From an uncultured Bacteroidales bacterium (lineage in GTDB: Bacteria > Bacteroidota > Bacteroidia > Bacteroidales > FEN-979): a stretch of 49,708 bases of DNA. Where the stretch lies: the NCBI GenBank assembly GCA_903916595.1, contig CAIWXI010000111.1, positions 1-49,708 on the forward strand, given 5' to 3'. This document shows, piece after piece, positions 9,364 to 17,995 of this stretch. Positions within the stretch are counted from its first letter, which is position 1; every line of letters starts with the position of its first letter. Under the pieces are notes generated by a model, which saw only the letters and a list, made by a program, of their open reading frames with translations, made no database searches and had not been told where the DNA came from. Both the position numbers and the translations under genes were made by a program.

Positions 9364-10113
9364 TTACATATGCAAAACCTGTTTCAGCAGCTTGTACCCG
9401 CTGGAACTTGCTCTGAGGCTTGCCCCGTTCTTGAGAATCACTGAATAGCTTTCCTTGTCGTACAACTCAATTCTTTCAATTTTCTCGGCATTGACGATAA
9501 AGGAACGGTGGACGCGAATAAATTTTTCGGAATCAAGGTGCGATTCAAAATATTTCATCGTCTTTTCTTTGAGATATTTGCCTTCTTTGGTATGAATCAT
9601 CACGTAATCGCCTTCGGCCTCAAGAAAAATTATTTCGCTCACTCCCACAACATGTACCTTATGCCTTGTCTTTACGGCAATCCTCTGAAGCAATTCCTCT
9701 TTCTCATCCGCAGATTGAAGTATTTTCTGAATTTCCGGCTGAACTGAAAGCCCGCTCTGAAGCCTGGCAACCGCTTTCCCGACAGCCTGGGTGAACCTTT
9801 CCCTGGAGTAGGGTTTTAAGATGTAGTCAGCGGCATTCATCTCAAACGCCTTAATGGCATATTGATCGTATGCCGTGCTAAAAATAATAACCGGAGGGTT
9901 TTCGATAAGCTCCAGAACTTCGAAACCTGTTAGTTTAGGCATCTGGATATCCAGAAAGACCAGATCGGGTTTCAACTCCTGCACGGCCTTCAATCCTGAA
10001 AACCCATCAGAACATTCGGCAAGTACTTCTATTTCGGCGATATCGCGCAGGAAAGTCCTGATAATATCCCTGGCAGGCTTTTCATCATCAATGATTACTG
10101 CTTTATATGTCAT
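9364..10113 (-). CDS. LytTR-family response regulator
   Basis: 249 residues. N-terminal REC domain (about 1-120) with the acidic pair in IIDDEKPARD, the phospho-acceptor Asp in LVFLDIQMP and the Lys in YILKPYSRE. C-terminal LytTR DNA-binding domain (about 145-245) with IIFLEAEGDYVMIHT and FIRVHRSFIVN. The start overlaps the stop of the kinase gene as ATGA (10110-10113), so translation is coupled and the two form a pair. Expected to bind promoters as a dimer after phosphorylation; its targets probably include this operon, but no operator is evident. Confidence 0.94.
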   Translation of the reverse strand: MTYKAVIIDDEKPARDIIRTFLRDIAEIEVLAECSDGFSGLKAVQELKPDLVFLDIQMPKLTGFEVLELIENPPVIIFSTAYDQYAIKAFEMNAADYILKPYSRERFTQAVGKAVARLQSGLSVQPEIQKILQSADEKEELLQRIAVKTRHKVHVVGVSEIIFLEAEGDYVMIHTKEGKYLKEKTMKYFESHLDSEKFIRVHRSFIVNAEKIERIELYDKESYSVILKNGASLRASSSGYKLLKQVLHM

Positions 10114-11183
10114 TGTTTAAGATAGTTTTCAATTGGTTTATTTGGAATTGTTAATACCACCCGGTATACATTATTCTCTGCTTTGGTTTTCAGTAAAGAA
10201 TCATTCTTGTACATGAGCCGCAAGCGTTCTCTGATGTTTTTCAGGCCAATTCCTGAGCCCTTCCTTGCAGGTGCCGAGGGATCGAAATCATTACTGATCC
10301 TGATCTCGAAATAATCGTTGAAAATCCTACAGCTTGTAATCACTTTAACCGGTTCGGTGCTTTCATAAACTCCGTGTTTTATAGCGTTTTCAAACAACGG
10401 CTGAAGGATCATAACCGGGATAATCCTGCTAGAGAATCCAGGCTCCATAGAGAATTCAAAAATGAGCTTTTCCCCGAAACGGATCTTTTCAATGTCCAGA
10501 TACCTGTGAATATTCTGCATCTCTTTTTCGAGGGTTGTAAACGTATTGATATTCGAGGAAACGTTATAACGAAGAAATTCAGACAAATGTACTACCATCT
10601 CCTGTGCTTTTGAGGGATCGGTAATAGTGAGTGAACTAATCGAATTGAGGCTGTTAAAGAGAAAATGTGGATTGATCTGAGATTTGAGCATGTTCAGTTC
10701 CGATTCTTTCAGGAGTTCATTCAGACGGGTTTCCGTCCTGGCTTTATCCTGAAGGTCGCGGTACATAATGATAAGATAATAGGCCAGGGAAATGAAAGCG
10801 TAAAGAGAAATCCCTACTACAAAACGGTAGGGTATTGAAAGGCCAAGGAAGTTCATGAATACTGTTTCATGCCTGAAGAGCAGATTTAGAATAGCATAGC
10901 CTGTTCCCAACCAAAGTACCAGAAGCAGCAGCAGAGAAGTAAAATGATTGAAAATAAAGCTGAAACCTGCATGGTTCCCCGGCATGGAGTACCGTATCAC
11001 ATACCACATGGAGATCCCTATCGCACACAAAATGCTATTGTAGATAATGCTGTCGGCTAAGGAAATGTTCAACGGAATGCGAAACTGAAAGAATAAAATG
11101 GAAAAGTGGATCCCTGCCAGAAGGATCCACGCTCCAAAGTACACGCATATGGACCTGAGATTTTGAAAAACCGGATGTATCAT
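10110..11183 (-). CDS. LytS/YehU-type sensor histidine kinase
   Basis: 357 residues. Four hydrophobic segments cover about residues 10-150, with only short loops and no periplasmic sensor domain. The His_kinase domain follows with the phospho-accepting His in LKSQINPHFLFNSLN, then a GHKL ATPase domain with QPLFENAIKHGV (N box) and GSGIGLKNIRERL (G box). Partner of the downstream LytTR regulator through the ATGA overlap, and 20 nt downstream of the LiaF-like gene. The lack of an extracytoplasmic sensor suggests that the signal comes through the membrane or from the LiaF-like partner; that part is inference. Confidence 0.93.
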   Translation of the reverse strand: MIHPVFQNLRSICVYFGAWILLAGIHFSILFFQFRIPLNISLADSIIYNSILCAIGISMWYVIRYSMPGNHAGFSFIFNHFTSLLLLLVLWLGTGYAILNLLFRHETVFMNFLGLSIPYRFVVGISLYAFISLAYYLIIMYRDLQDKARTETRLNELLKESELNMLKSQINPHFLFNSLNSISSLTITDPSKAQEMVVHLSEFLRYNVSSNINTFTTLEKEMQNIHRYLDIEKIRFGEKLIFEFSMEPGFSSRIIPVMILQPLFENAIKHGVYESTEPVKVITSCRIFNDYFEIRISNDFDPSAPARKGSGIGLKNIRERLRLMYKNDSLLKTKAENNVYRVVLTIPNKPIENYLKQ

Positions 11184-11203
11184 TCTCTTGCCCCGGGTTT
11201 TAT

Positions 11204-11953
11204 TTAATATGTTTTTATTTCACCCCCGCCAAAAATTGCAGATGCTTTGATGACCAGAACCCTGGTAGGATCGAGAGATTCCTTTATACAAAAACGCTTA
11301 TCTGAGAACCCTCCAAATATACTTGTGTTTTTTAGCTGAACCTTCCATTCACAGGGGATGATAATAGTAGCCCCTCCAAACATAACGTTCACCTCAAGTT
11401 CATTTGCGCCTTCAGCCAGGCCGGCCTGAGAAAGATCCAGTTTTACGCCCCCAAAGATCACATTGATCCTGCCACCTTTAAAATCTTTGGTGACAATTCT
11501 TTTTTCGGTCCCGCTGAAAATATGGTCTTCGAAAATAAAGCCCTGGTCGCTGGCAGCCGCTGCATTCTCAGGAGCAGTACCCATACGGTGCTTCCATTTT
11601 CCGGGATGAGGAAATCTGCGGAAAAGAATAAGTACCCCGACGCAGATAAGAATCAAGGGCCAGAAAAGATGACCAAAATTGATATCCATATCAAATATCC
11701 TTGGAAAAAGGAAAAAACCTCCGATCAGAATAAGTATGATTCCCGGTATCCTGTTTTCTGCGCCAACAAGACTTACTATTCCAATCACAAGCAGTAACAT
11801 GGGCCATGAAATAATAACATGTCGCAAGGTCTCAGGGACAAGTCCGGTATTGAAAAGCAGCAAAGCGAGTCCTGCAAGGATTACAATCATTCCCAGAATT
11901 CCTTTTTTCCGGGGGCTCTCGTAATGCGTTTTATGTTCGTGTGTCGGTTCCAT
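11204..11953 (-). CDS. LiaF-like membrane protein
   Basis: 249 residues. Four hydrophobic helices (about residues 17-110: GILGMIVILAGLALLLF, MLLLVIGIVSLVG, and two more) are followed by a basic linker and a C-terminal repetitive beta domain in which FGG recurs four times (FGGVKLDLS, FGGATIIIP, FGGFSDKR, FGGGEIKTY), the pattern of LiaF/toast-rack domains. In Firmicutes LiaF restrains the LiaSR kinase under no stress; here it heads an operon with a LytS kinase and LytTR regulator, so a similar sensing or inhibitory role is inferred. It has its own -7 box (11988-11995) and is divergent from dapF. Confidence 0.8.
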   Translation of the reverse strand: MEPTHEHKTHYESPRKKGILGMIVILAGLALLLFNTGLVPETLRHVIISWPMLLLVIGIVSLVGAENRIPGIILILIGGFFLFPRIFDMDINFGHLFWPLILICVGVLILFRRFPHPGKWKHRMGTAPENAAAASDQGFIFEDHIFSGTEKRIVTKDFKGGRINVIFGGVKLDLSQAGLAEGANELEVNVMFGGATIIIPCEWKVQLKNTSIFGGFSDKRFCIKESLDPTRVLVIKASAIFGGGEIKTY

Positions 11954-11987
11954 GGTATGAGAGTTTAAAATTAGTAATTTTCTTCAA

Positions 11988-11995
11988 CAAAAGTA
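11988..11995 (-). promoter_or_regulatory. TAnnTTTG -7 box, LiaF-like/kinase/regulator operon
   Basis: Minus strand TACTTTTG, a perfect -7 match, 34 nt before the LiaF-like ATG. A TTTA lies about 19-20 nt upstream as a weak -33 candidate. Confidence 0.5.
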
Positions 11996-12091
11996 TTGTC
12001 ATAATAAAGCAGATTAAAGAGGAAATCGATAAAGAACAGAAAAGCCCCGATGAATTCAGGCAAAGATACTTTTAAAATGAATATTTGTTCA

Positions 12092-12099
12092 TAGCTTTG
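12092..12099 (+). promoter_or_regulatory. TAnnTTTG -7 box, dapF operon
   Basis: TAGCTTTG, a perfect -7 match, 17 nt before the TTG start of dapF. CTTTT near 12069-12073 sits at about the right distance for a weak -33 element. It drives a run of seven plus-strand genes. Confidence 0.45.
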
Positions 12100-12116
12100 C
12101 GACATAATGAACTCTG

Positions 12117-12905
12117 TTGAAAACCAGTTTCTATAAATACCAGGGCAACGGGAATGATTTTGTCATCCTGGACCATCGCACGATTCATCCATCGCTGAGC
12201 AGCGAACAGATACAATTTTTATGCGACAGGCATTTCGGAATCGGAGCCGATGGTTTGATGCTGTTTGAGACTCACGACAGTTTGGACTTCTCTCTGAAAT
12301 ACTTTAACTCCGACGGGAATGAAAGTACTATGTGCGGAAATGGCGGCCGGTGTATGACAGCCCTTGCCCATGAGCTTGGGATCATTAAACATAAGGCAAC
12401 TTTTCAGGCGGTTGATGGCCTGCATGAGGCAGAGATATTGTCGCAAAATGACAGACAATACACGATCAAACTTAAAATGAAAGACACCAGGCCGGGGCAG
12501 GTATTCGAAGACGGATATTGGATTGACACCGGTTCACCTCATTTCGTAACATTTGTACCTTCGGCGGATGAGGTTGATGTGTTTGCCCGGGGCAGGGCCC
12601 TGAGGACTGACCGGAGGTTTGCCCCGGACGGGTGCAATGTGAATTTCGTGCAACATACTCCTTCCGGAATTTATGTCAGGACTTATGAACGCGGTGTGGA
12701 AAACGAAACCCTCTCTTGCGGTACAGGTGTTACTGCCTCCGCTCTTATCTCTGCTTTTCTGAGGCAACACGGCCAGGGCTGTTACAGGGTAATGACTCGG
12801 GGAGGAGAGTTTAAAGTTCATTTTCATCAGTCGGGCCAGGAATTTTCAGAAGTGTATCTTGAAGGACCGGCAGTATTTGTTTTTGAAGGACAGATAACAA
12901 TCTGA
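12117..12905 (+). CDS. dapF: Diaminopimelate epimerase
   Basis: 262 residues. It converts LL- to meso-diaminopimelate for peptidoglycan and lysine. The two catalytic Cys are C73 in NESTMCGNGGRC and C201 in ETLSCGTGVTA, and the N-terminal motif YKYQGNGNDFV is diagnostic. The start codon is TTG: the ATG at 12107 is out of frame, and the family N-terminus begins at this TTG. First gene of a cell-envelope-flavoured operon; the acetyltransferase gene follows after 7 nt. Confidence 0.95.
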   Translation: MKTSFYKYQGNGNDFVILDHRTIHPSLSSEQIQFLCDRHFGIGADGLMLFETHDSLDFSLKYFNSDGNESTMCGNGGRCMTALAHELGIIKHKATFQAVDGLHEAEILSQNDRQYTIKLKMKDTRPGQVFEDGYWIDTGSPHFVTFVPSADEVDVFARGRALRTDRRFAPDGCNVNFVQHTPSGIYVRTYERGVENETLSCGTGVTASALISAFLRQHGQGCYRVMTRGGEFKVHFHQSGQEFSEVYLEGPAVFVFEGQITI

Positions 12906-12912
12906 TTGGGCA

Positions 12913-13458
12913 ATGAAAAACGACATGCTAACCAGTAAAAGATTGCAGCTCAGAGCTGTAGAGCCAGGTGATATCGATATACTTTATCGGTGGGAGAATG
13001 ATCCTGCTATATGGATGGTGAGCAATACACTGACCCCTTATTCCCGTTTTCAGATAGAAGAATATGTGATGAATGCCCGGAACGACATCTATACGACCCG
13101 GCAACTGAGGCTGATGATCGTTGGCCACAAAGGGAATATTAAAGGAAAAGCGATCGGGGCTATAGATCTCTTCGATTTCGACCCCGTTCATCTCAGGGCA
13201 GGGACCGGCATCATGGTGAGGGAGGAATTCAGGGGCGGAGGATATGCATCAGAAGCGCTTGATGTGCTTGTGAGTTATGCATTTGAAGTCTTGAACCTAA
13301 GGCAATTGTACAGCAATATTATGCCCCACAACATAGCCAGCATCTCCCTGTTTGAGAAGTTTGGTTTTGAACGCTGCGGAATAAAAAAAGACTGGATCCG
13401 AATCGGTGACAGCTGGCAGGAAGAATGGATGTTTCAGCTGATCCGCCATAATGTATAA
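12913..13458 (+). CDS. GNAT acetyltransferase (RimJ/SpeG-like)
   Basis: 181 residues of GNAT fold. Acetyl-CoA binding motif A is seen in IMVREEFRGGGYASEAL and motif B in NIASISLFEKFGFERCG. The N-terminal LTSKRLQLRAVEPGDIDILYRWEND is the pattern of the ribosomal-protein/diamine acetyltransferase branch. The substrate (an amine, amino-sugar or protein N-terminus) cannot be told. Cytoplasmic. It lies 7 nt after dapF and 21 nt before mltG, clearly in the same operon. Confidence 0.85.
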   Translation: MKNDMLTSKRLQLRAVEPGDIDILYRWENDPAIWMVSNTLTPYSRFQIEEYVMNARNDIYTTRQLRLMIVGHKGNIKGKAIGAIDLFDFDPVHLRAGTGIMVREEFRGGGYASEALDVLVSYAFEVLNLRQLYSNIMPHNIASISLFEKFGFERCGIKKDWIRIGDSWQEEWMFQLIRHNV

Positions 13459-13479
13459 TTTACTTTAGTCATTTTATTG

Positions 13480-14550
13480 ATGAAGCTTGCAAATCATGAG
13501 CATCTGAGCCATCGAGGTCTGAGTTACATAGCTCCTTTTACTGTAATTCTCATAACCTTTCTTCTTCTGAGTCTGCTTTCTTTAAGGTTTTACTATTTCA
13601 TCTCGTCGCCGAATGTAGATCTGAAAGGGAAAAGATCAACCTACCTGTTGATTCCAACGGGCACTGATTTTAATGGCCTCATTAGTATCCTGAAGAACAA
13701 TTCTATCCTTAAAAATGAAAAAAGTTTTGTTCTTATTGCCGAAAGAAAACATTATACAAACAAGGTTAAAGCCGGAAAATACAGGATACGAAACGGAATG
13801 AGCAATAACGAATTCGTTAACCATCTGAGGTCAGGGCTTCAGGAGCCGGTTAGGCTCAGTGTGCAGAATGCAAGGAATCTGGCCGAACTGGCCGGAAAGC
13901 TGGGGCGGCAGGTTGAGGCTGATTCAGCAAGCCTCATGAAATTGTTTCTCGACAATTCGTATCTGAAGCAGTTCGAAGTAAATACAGAGAATGTGTTTGT
14001 TCTTTTCATCCCCAATACTTATGAAATCTTATGGAACACATCTGCCACCCAGCTGATCAGTAAAATGAGCCGGGAGCAGAAAACATTCTGGAACAACGAG
14101 CGGCTTGGCCGCCTGAATTCGATTTCAATGAACAAACAGCAGGTGGTCACGATTGCATCTATCATTGAAAAAGAGACGAATAAGGACGATGAAAAGCCTG
14201 TGATGGCAGGGGTTTACATAAACAGGCTTCACAAAAACTGGCCCTTGCAGGCCGATCCCACCATCATCTTTGCCTGCCAGGATTACAGCATAAAACGGGT
14301 ATTGTTGAGGCATCTGAGTATAAAATCCCCTTACAATACTTACATTCATGCAGGGCTGCCTCCAGGGCCGATCTGCATTCCTTCGGTCGGCTCCATCGAT
14401 GCTGTTTTGAATTACAGTCAGCATGGATACATGTATTTCTGTGCAAAGGAAGACTTCTCCGGGTATCATAACTTTGCTGTCAATAATGCCGGGCATTCCA
14501 GGAATGCAAAGAAATACCAGAATGCCCTGGATCAAAAAAACGTTAAATAA
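13480..14550 (+). CDS. mltG: Endolytic murein transglycosylase MltG
   Basis: 356 residues from the ATG at 13480; a TTG 3 nt upstream is in frame but unlikely. One N-terminal membrane helix (about 18-40), then a periplasmic LysM-like subdomain, then the YceG catalytic domain with the Glu in IASIIEKET, the LQADPTIIFA motif, and SPYNTYIHAGLPPGPI. MltG cleaves nascent glycan strands and so sets their length. Full length. Fits the peptidoglycan setting with dapF upstream. Confidence 0.94.
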   Translation: MKLANHEHLSHRGLSYIAPFTVILITFLLLSLLSLRFYYFISSPNVDLKGKRSTYLLIPTGTDFNGLISILKNNSILKNEKSFVLIAERKHYTNKVKAGKYRIRNGMSNNEFVNHLRSGLQEPVRLSVQNARNLAELAGKLGRQVEADSASLMKLFLDNSYLKQFEVNTENVFVLFIPNTYEILWNTSATQLISKMSREQKTFWNNERLGRLNSISMNKQQVVTIASIIEKETNKDDEKPVMAGVYINRLHKNWPLQADPTIIFACQDYSIKRVLLRHLSIKSPYNTYIHAGLPPGPICIPSVGSIDAVLNYSQHGYMYFCAKEDFSGYHNFAVNNAGHSRNAKKYQNALDQKNVK

Positions 14551-14573
14551 ATGGCCCCTGAAACGTTCCGGAT

Positions 14574-15488
14574 ATGAGGTTACTTCTGCTGATCATCGGG
14601 TTAATTATATTAAACGGGGCAGAATGCCAGAACAGCGCTGCATACCATTCAGTGAGGACCGATTCGGGTGGTATTAATAAAGGCAGACTCATCGGAGTTC
14701 TTTCAGTACAAGGGACCCTTTATTTCGGAAGCCTTTCGGGACTTTATTATGCGTGGTACAAGGACTATCCCCAGTCATCTTTCCATTTTTTCAACGATAA
14801 CAACGAATGGCTTCAAATGGATAAATTTGGTCATGCCACCTCGGCTTATTATGAAAGCATGATATTCTATTATTCCTACCGCTGGGCCGGGCTTGGGAAC
14901 ACTGCATCGGCCTGGTACGGGGGTCTGCTTGCCCTGGCCTACCAGCTGAACATAGAGATACTCGACGGTTTCTCGTCTGGATGGGGATTTTCGATCGGGG
15001 ATTTCACAGCGAACACCGTGGGGGCAACCTTGTTTGTAAGCCAGCAGCTGATCTGGAAAGAGCAGAGGGTGAGGCTGAAATATTCATTCCACCAGACTTC
15101 TTACCCTGTGTACAGACCTGATCTGCTTGGAACCAATGTTGCATACCAGATTCTTAAAGACTATAACGGAATGAGTTTCTGGCTTTCCGGCAATATAAGC
15201 AGCTTCCTTCCAAAAGGGAAAAGATTCCCCAGGTGGTTGAATATTGCCATCGGTTATGGAGGCGGCGGAATGACGGGAGCCTATGTAAATGCCAGCAATC
15301 CTTCTGCCCCTGGCCCGGAAAGATACCGCAGGTTCATGCTTTCAGTAGATGTGGACCTTACCCGTATACCAACACACTCAAAAGTATTGAAAGTTGTTTT
15401 CACGGTACTAAGCATCATCAAAATACCAGCCCCTGCCATAGAATACAATTCTCTCGGAAACTTCAGGTTCTACCCCCTGTACTATTAA
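14574..15488 (+). CDS. DUF2279 (YfiM-like) envelope protein
   Basis: 304 residues with an N-terminal signal peptide (LLLLIIGLIILNGAECQ). The segment around WLQMDKFGHATSAYYES carries the conserved His of the DUF2279 family, followed by Gly- and aromatic-rich hydrophobic stretches (GWGFSIGDFTANTVGA). The C-terminal half has strand-like alternation and may associate with the outer membrane. Function is not known. It starts 23 nt after mltG and belongs to the same transcript. Confidence 0.8.
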   Translation: MRLLLLIIGLIILNGAECQNSAAYHSVRTDSGGINKGRLIGVLSVQGTLYFGSLSGLYYAWYKDYPQSSFHFFNDNNEWLQMDKFGHATSAYYESMIFYYSYRWAGLGNTASAWYGGLLALAYQLNIEILDGFSSGWGFSIGDFTANTVGATLFVSQQLIWKEQRVRLKYSFHQTSYPVYRPDLLGTNVAYQILKDYNGMSFWLSGNISSFLPKGKRFPRWLNIAIGYGGGGMTGAYVNASNPSAPGPERYRRFMLSVDVDLTRIPTHSKVLKVVFTVLSIIKIPAPAIEYNSLGNFRFYPLYY

Positions 15489-15534
15489 TTGGATTTTTTC
15501 GTAACTTTACTCTTTGATAAAAACCCATATTGTT

Positions 15535-15903
15535 ATGGAAGAACAAACTTTCAATTCCAAGCCACAAGGAGATTCTTTGAACAACCCATTTCTTCAGCAA
15601 AATCTTCCGAATTCAACCACCATATTGGTTTTAGGAATACTCTCGATCGTATTCTGCTGGTGGCATTTGGTTTCTTTCATTGGAATCGTGCTGGGAATAA
15701 GCACCCTGGTACTTTCAAAGAAAGAGATCGCAGTGTATCAGGCAGCCCCGCAGAAATTTACGATCAGCTCACTGAATAATGTTAAAACAGGCAGAACCTG
15801 TGCAATAATAGGACTGATCATCTCGGTAGTGGTTTTTTTTCTGGTCACTTTGTTTTTGATCGGGCTACTTGCAACACTTCCATTCTGGGGAATGATCAGA
15901 TGA
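15535..15903 (+). CDS. DUF4190-type small membrane protein
   Basis: 122 residues from the ATG at 15535; a TTG at 15514 is in frame but the preferred start is the ATG. Two membrane segments (about 28-60 and 90-117) flank a polar loop containing LSKKEIAVYQ and VKTGRTCAIIG, the pattern of Bacteroidota DUF4190/CCC-motif proteins. Role unknown. A near-match -7 box (TAACTTTA, 15502-15509) precedes it, so it may have a secondary promoter within the operon. The next gene starts 3 nt after its stop. Confidence 0.7.
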   Translation: MEEQTFNSKPQGDSLNNPFLQQNLPNSTTILVLGILSIVFCWWHLVSFIGIVLGISTLVLSKKEIAVYQAAPQKFTISSLNNVKTGRTCAIIGLIISVVVFFLVTLFLIGLLATLPFWGMIR

Positions 15904-15906
15904 TAT

Positions 15907-17427
15907 ATGAAAATACTTTCTGTTGAAAAAATACGTGAGGCCGACGCATACACCATTGCCCATGAGCCTATAGCCGGCATCGACCTGATGGAACGTGCTG
16001 CCATAGCGTGTTTCTTGTGGATTGCCGGGAAATTGACAGTAAAAAAAGCAGTTTATGTTTTCGCTGGCACTGGAAACAACGGAGGGGATGGTCTTGCCAT
16101 CGCCAGAATGTTGCAGCAGAAACACTTCCCGGTTCAGGTTTATCTGATAGGCTCAGAAGAAACACTTTCTCCTTCCTGTTCCACCAATTTCGAACGCTTC
16201 AGAAACATTGCCCGAAATAATGTAAGGTTTCTTAAAGAAAGTGAACCTCTGCCAGAGATTCACCCAGGCGATGTTGTTATTGACAGCCTGTTTGGCAGTG
16301 GACTGACCCGCCCGGTGAGTGGTTTCAGTGCAACGTTAATAAGGCATATCAATGAAGCAAGGGCAATGACCATTTCAATAGACATGCCTTCGGGCCTATT
16401 TTGCGACAGTTCATATAAAACCGGCGAAAACCCGGTTGTCGTTAAAGCAGATTATACACTCTCGTTCTCACCTCCTAAGCTGGCCTTATTCTTGCCCGAA
16501 AACGATGTTTTCCTGGGTAAAATTCAGTTGCTGGATATCGGCATTTCGAGGGAGTTTATTGATCAGACTTCTGTAAAAAATTATTTTCCCGACAGGGAGA
16601 TGCTTGCCCCCAGATTAAAAATAAGGAATAAGTATGATCATAAAGGCACATTCGGGCATGCCCTGCTGATCTGCGGTAGTTACGGCAAAATGGGAGCTGC
16701 AGTCCTTGCTGCACATGCCGCCCTGCGCTCAGGTTCAGGCCTGGTAAGCATACATGCACCATCTTCAGGTGTTAGCATTTTGCAGTCGGCCATCCCGGAA
16801 GCTATGATGAGTATAGATAAAAACGAAAAGGTTGTAAGCGCTTTACCAGATCTTTCGCCATTTACTGCTATTGGTACTGGCTGCGGTCTGGGAATGGACG
16901 AACAAACACAAAAGGCTATCAAACTTCTGATCCAGGAAGCAGGACAACCTATCGTTTTTGACGCAGATGCCATAAATTGTTTAGCTGAAAACAAAACCTG
17001 GCTTGGTTTTTTACCCAAACACTGTATTTTCACGCCTCATCCGAAAGAATTTCACCGGCTGGTTGGCAAACACTCAAACGACTATGACCGTGTTCAGATG
17101 CAGCTCGACTTTTCATTCCGTTATCAGGCATATGTAATTCTTAAAGGCGCCCATACCGTAATTACAACTCCTGAAGGGGAATGTTATTATAATTCTACCG
17201 GGAACCCTGGGATGGCAACAGCCGGCAGCGGAGATGTTTTAACGGGTATGATCACAAGTTTATTGGCTCAGGGATATTCCCCGCTTGATGCCTGCATCCT
17301 TGGGGTTTACTTACATGGGCTTTCGGGTGATCTGGCTTGTGAGGAAACCGGTCAGGAAGCCCTCATTGCAGGCGATATTATAAAATATATTGGTAAAGCA
17401 TTTCAAACACTATATGGAAAATTTTGA
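15907..17427 (+). CDS. nnr: Bifunctional NAD(P)H-hydrate epimerase/dehydratase
   Basis: 506 residues. N-terminal YjeF_N epimerase domain (about 1-215) with GTGNNGGDGLAIARML and the GSGLTRPVSG loop; C-terminal carbohydrate-kinase-like dehydratase (about 225-500) with HKGTFGHALLICGS, DADAINCLA, TPHPKEFHRL and the ATP/ADP site GNPGMATAGSGDVLTG. It repairs damaged NADHX/NADPHX. Both domains are complete. Its last 14 nt overlap the downstream HD gene. Confidence 0.96.
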   Translation: MKILSVEKIREADAYTIAHEPIAGIDLMERAAIACFLWIAGKLTVKKAVYVFAGTGNNGGDGLAIARMLQQKHFPVQVYLIGSEETLSPSCSTNFERFRNIARNNVRFLKESEPLPEIHPGDVVIDSLFGSGLTRPVSGFSATLIRHINEARAMTISIDMPSGLFCDSSYKTGENPVVVKADYTLSFSPPKLALFLPENDVFLGKIQLLDIGISREFIDQTSVKNYFPDREMLAPRLKIRNKYDHKGTFGHALLICGSYGKMGAAVLAAHAALRSGSGLVSIHAPSSGVSILQSAIPEAMMSIDKNEKVVSALPDLSPFTAIGTGCGLGMDEQTQKAIKLLIQEAGQPIVFDADAINCLAENKTWLGFLPKHCIFTPHPKEFHRLVGKHSNDYDRVQMQLDFSFRYQAYVILKGAHTVITTPEGECYYNSTGNPGMATAGSGDVLTGMITSLLAQGYSPLDACILGVYLHGLSGDLACEETGQEALIAGDIIKYIGKAFQTLYGKF

Positions 17428-17995
17428 GAGAGAAGAATTAGTGAACATGGTTATTGCACCCTATGTTCAGAAAGCCACCGCTCTTTGCGGCATTAAGCGC
17501 CATGTAGGTGGCAACCAATTCAGGCATGCTCTGAGCACATATGCTATACTGATCGATTATCACTATGTTGACCAGGTGTTGCTGAAGGCCTCTGTGATCC
17601 ATGACCTTTTTGAGGATGTAAAATGTGTTTCTTATGATGAGATCCGAAACCTCGATAGAGATGGAGCCAATGTGCTGCTGCTGGTCCTTGAAGTTACAAA
17701 GAAGAAAGAAGAGAGTAAGGATTCTTACCTTCAGAGACTACTTGAAAAAGGCAGTGAGAATGCCAAAACCCTGAAATGTGCAGACCGTATCAGTAATCTC
17801 ACCGATCTTCATCCCGATATATTCCACAAAGATTTTATCCGCAGATATCTTGAAGAGACAAAGAGATGGGTAATTCCTATGGCAGAAGAAGTTAACAGGA
17901 ACATGCTATATGAATTGCAGGACCTTCTTCACAGGAGAGAAGCACTCCTGAAATTCACGGCAACAATCTGGCCATTCCAAAAAAAGCATAATTAA
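17414..17995 (+). CDS. HD-domain protein, (p)ppGpp-hydrolase-like
   Basis: 193 residues from the ATG at 17414, which lies inside the end of nnr. The HD metal site is complete: H38 (FRHALST), H63-D64 and E67-D68 (HDLFED), D124 and N128 (KCADRISN). This set matches the hydrolase half of RelA/SpoT and the small MESH1/SAH enzymes; no synthetase or TGS domain is present, and the length fits a stand-alone small alarmone hydrolase. Other HD phosphohydrolase substrates are possible. Its TAA shares the tetranucleotide TTAA with the stop of the convergent parE. Confidence 0.78.
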   Translation: MENFEREELVNMVIAPYVQKATALCGIKRHVGGNQFRHALSTYAILIDYHYVDQVLLKASVIHDLFEDVKCVSYDEIRNLDRDGANVLLLVLEVTKKKEESKDSYLQRLLEKGSENAKTLKCADRISNLTDLHPDIFHKDFIRRYLEETKRWVIPMAEEVNRNMLYELQDLLHRREALLKFTATIWPFQKKHN

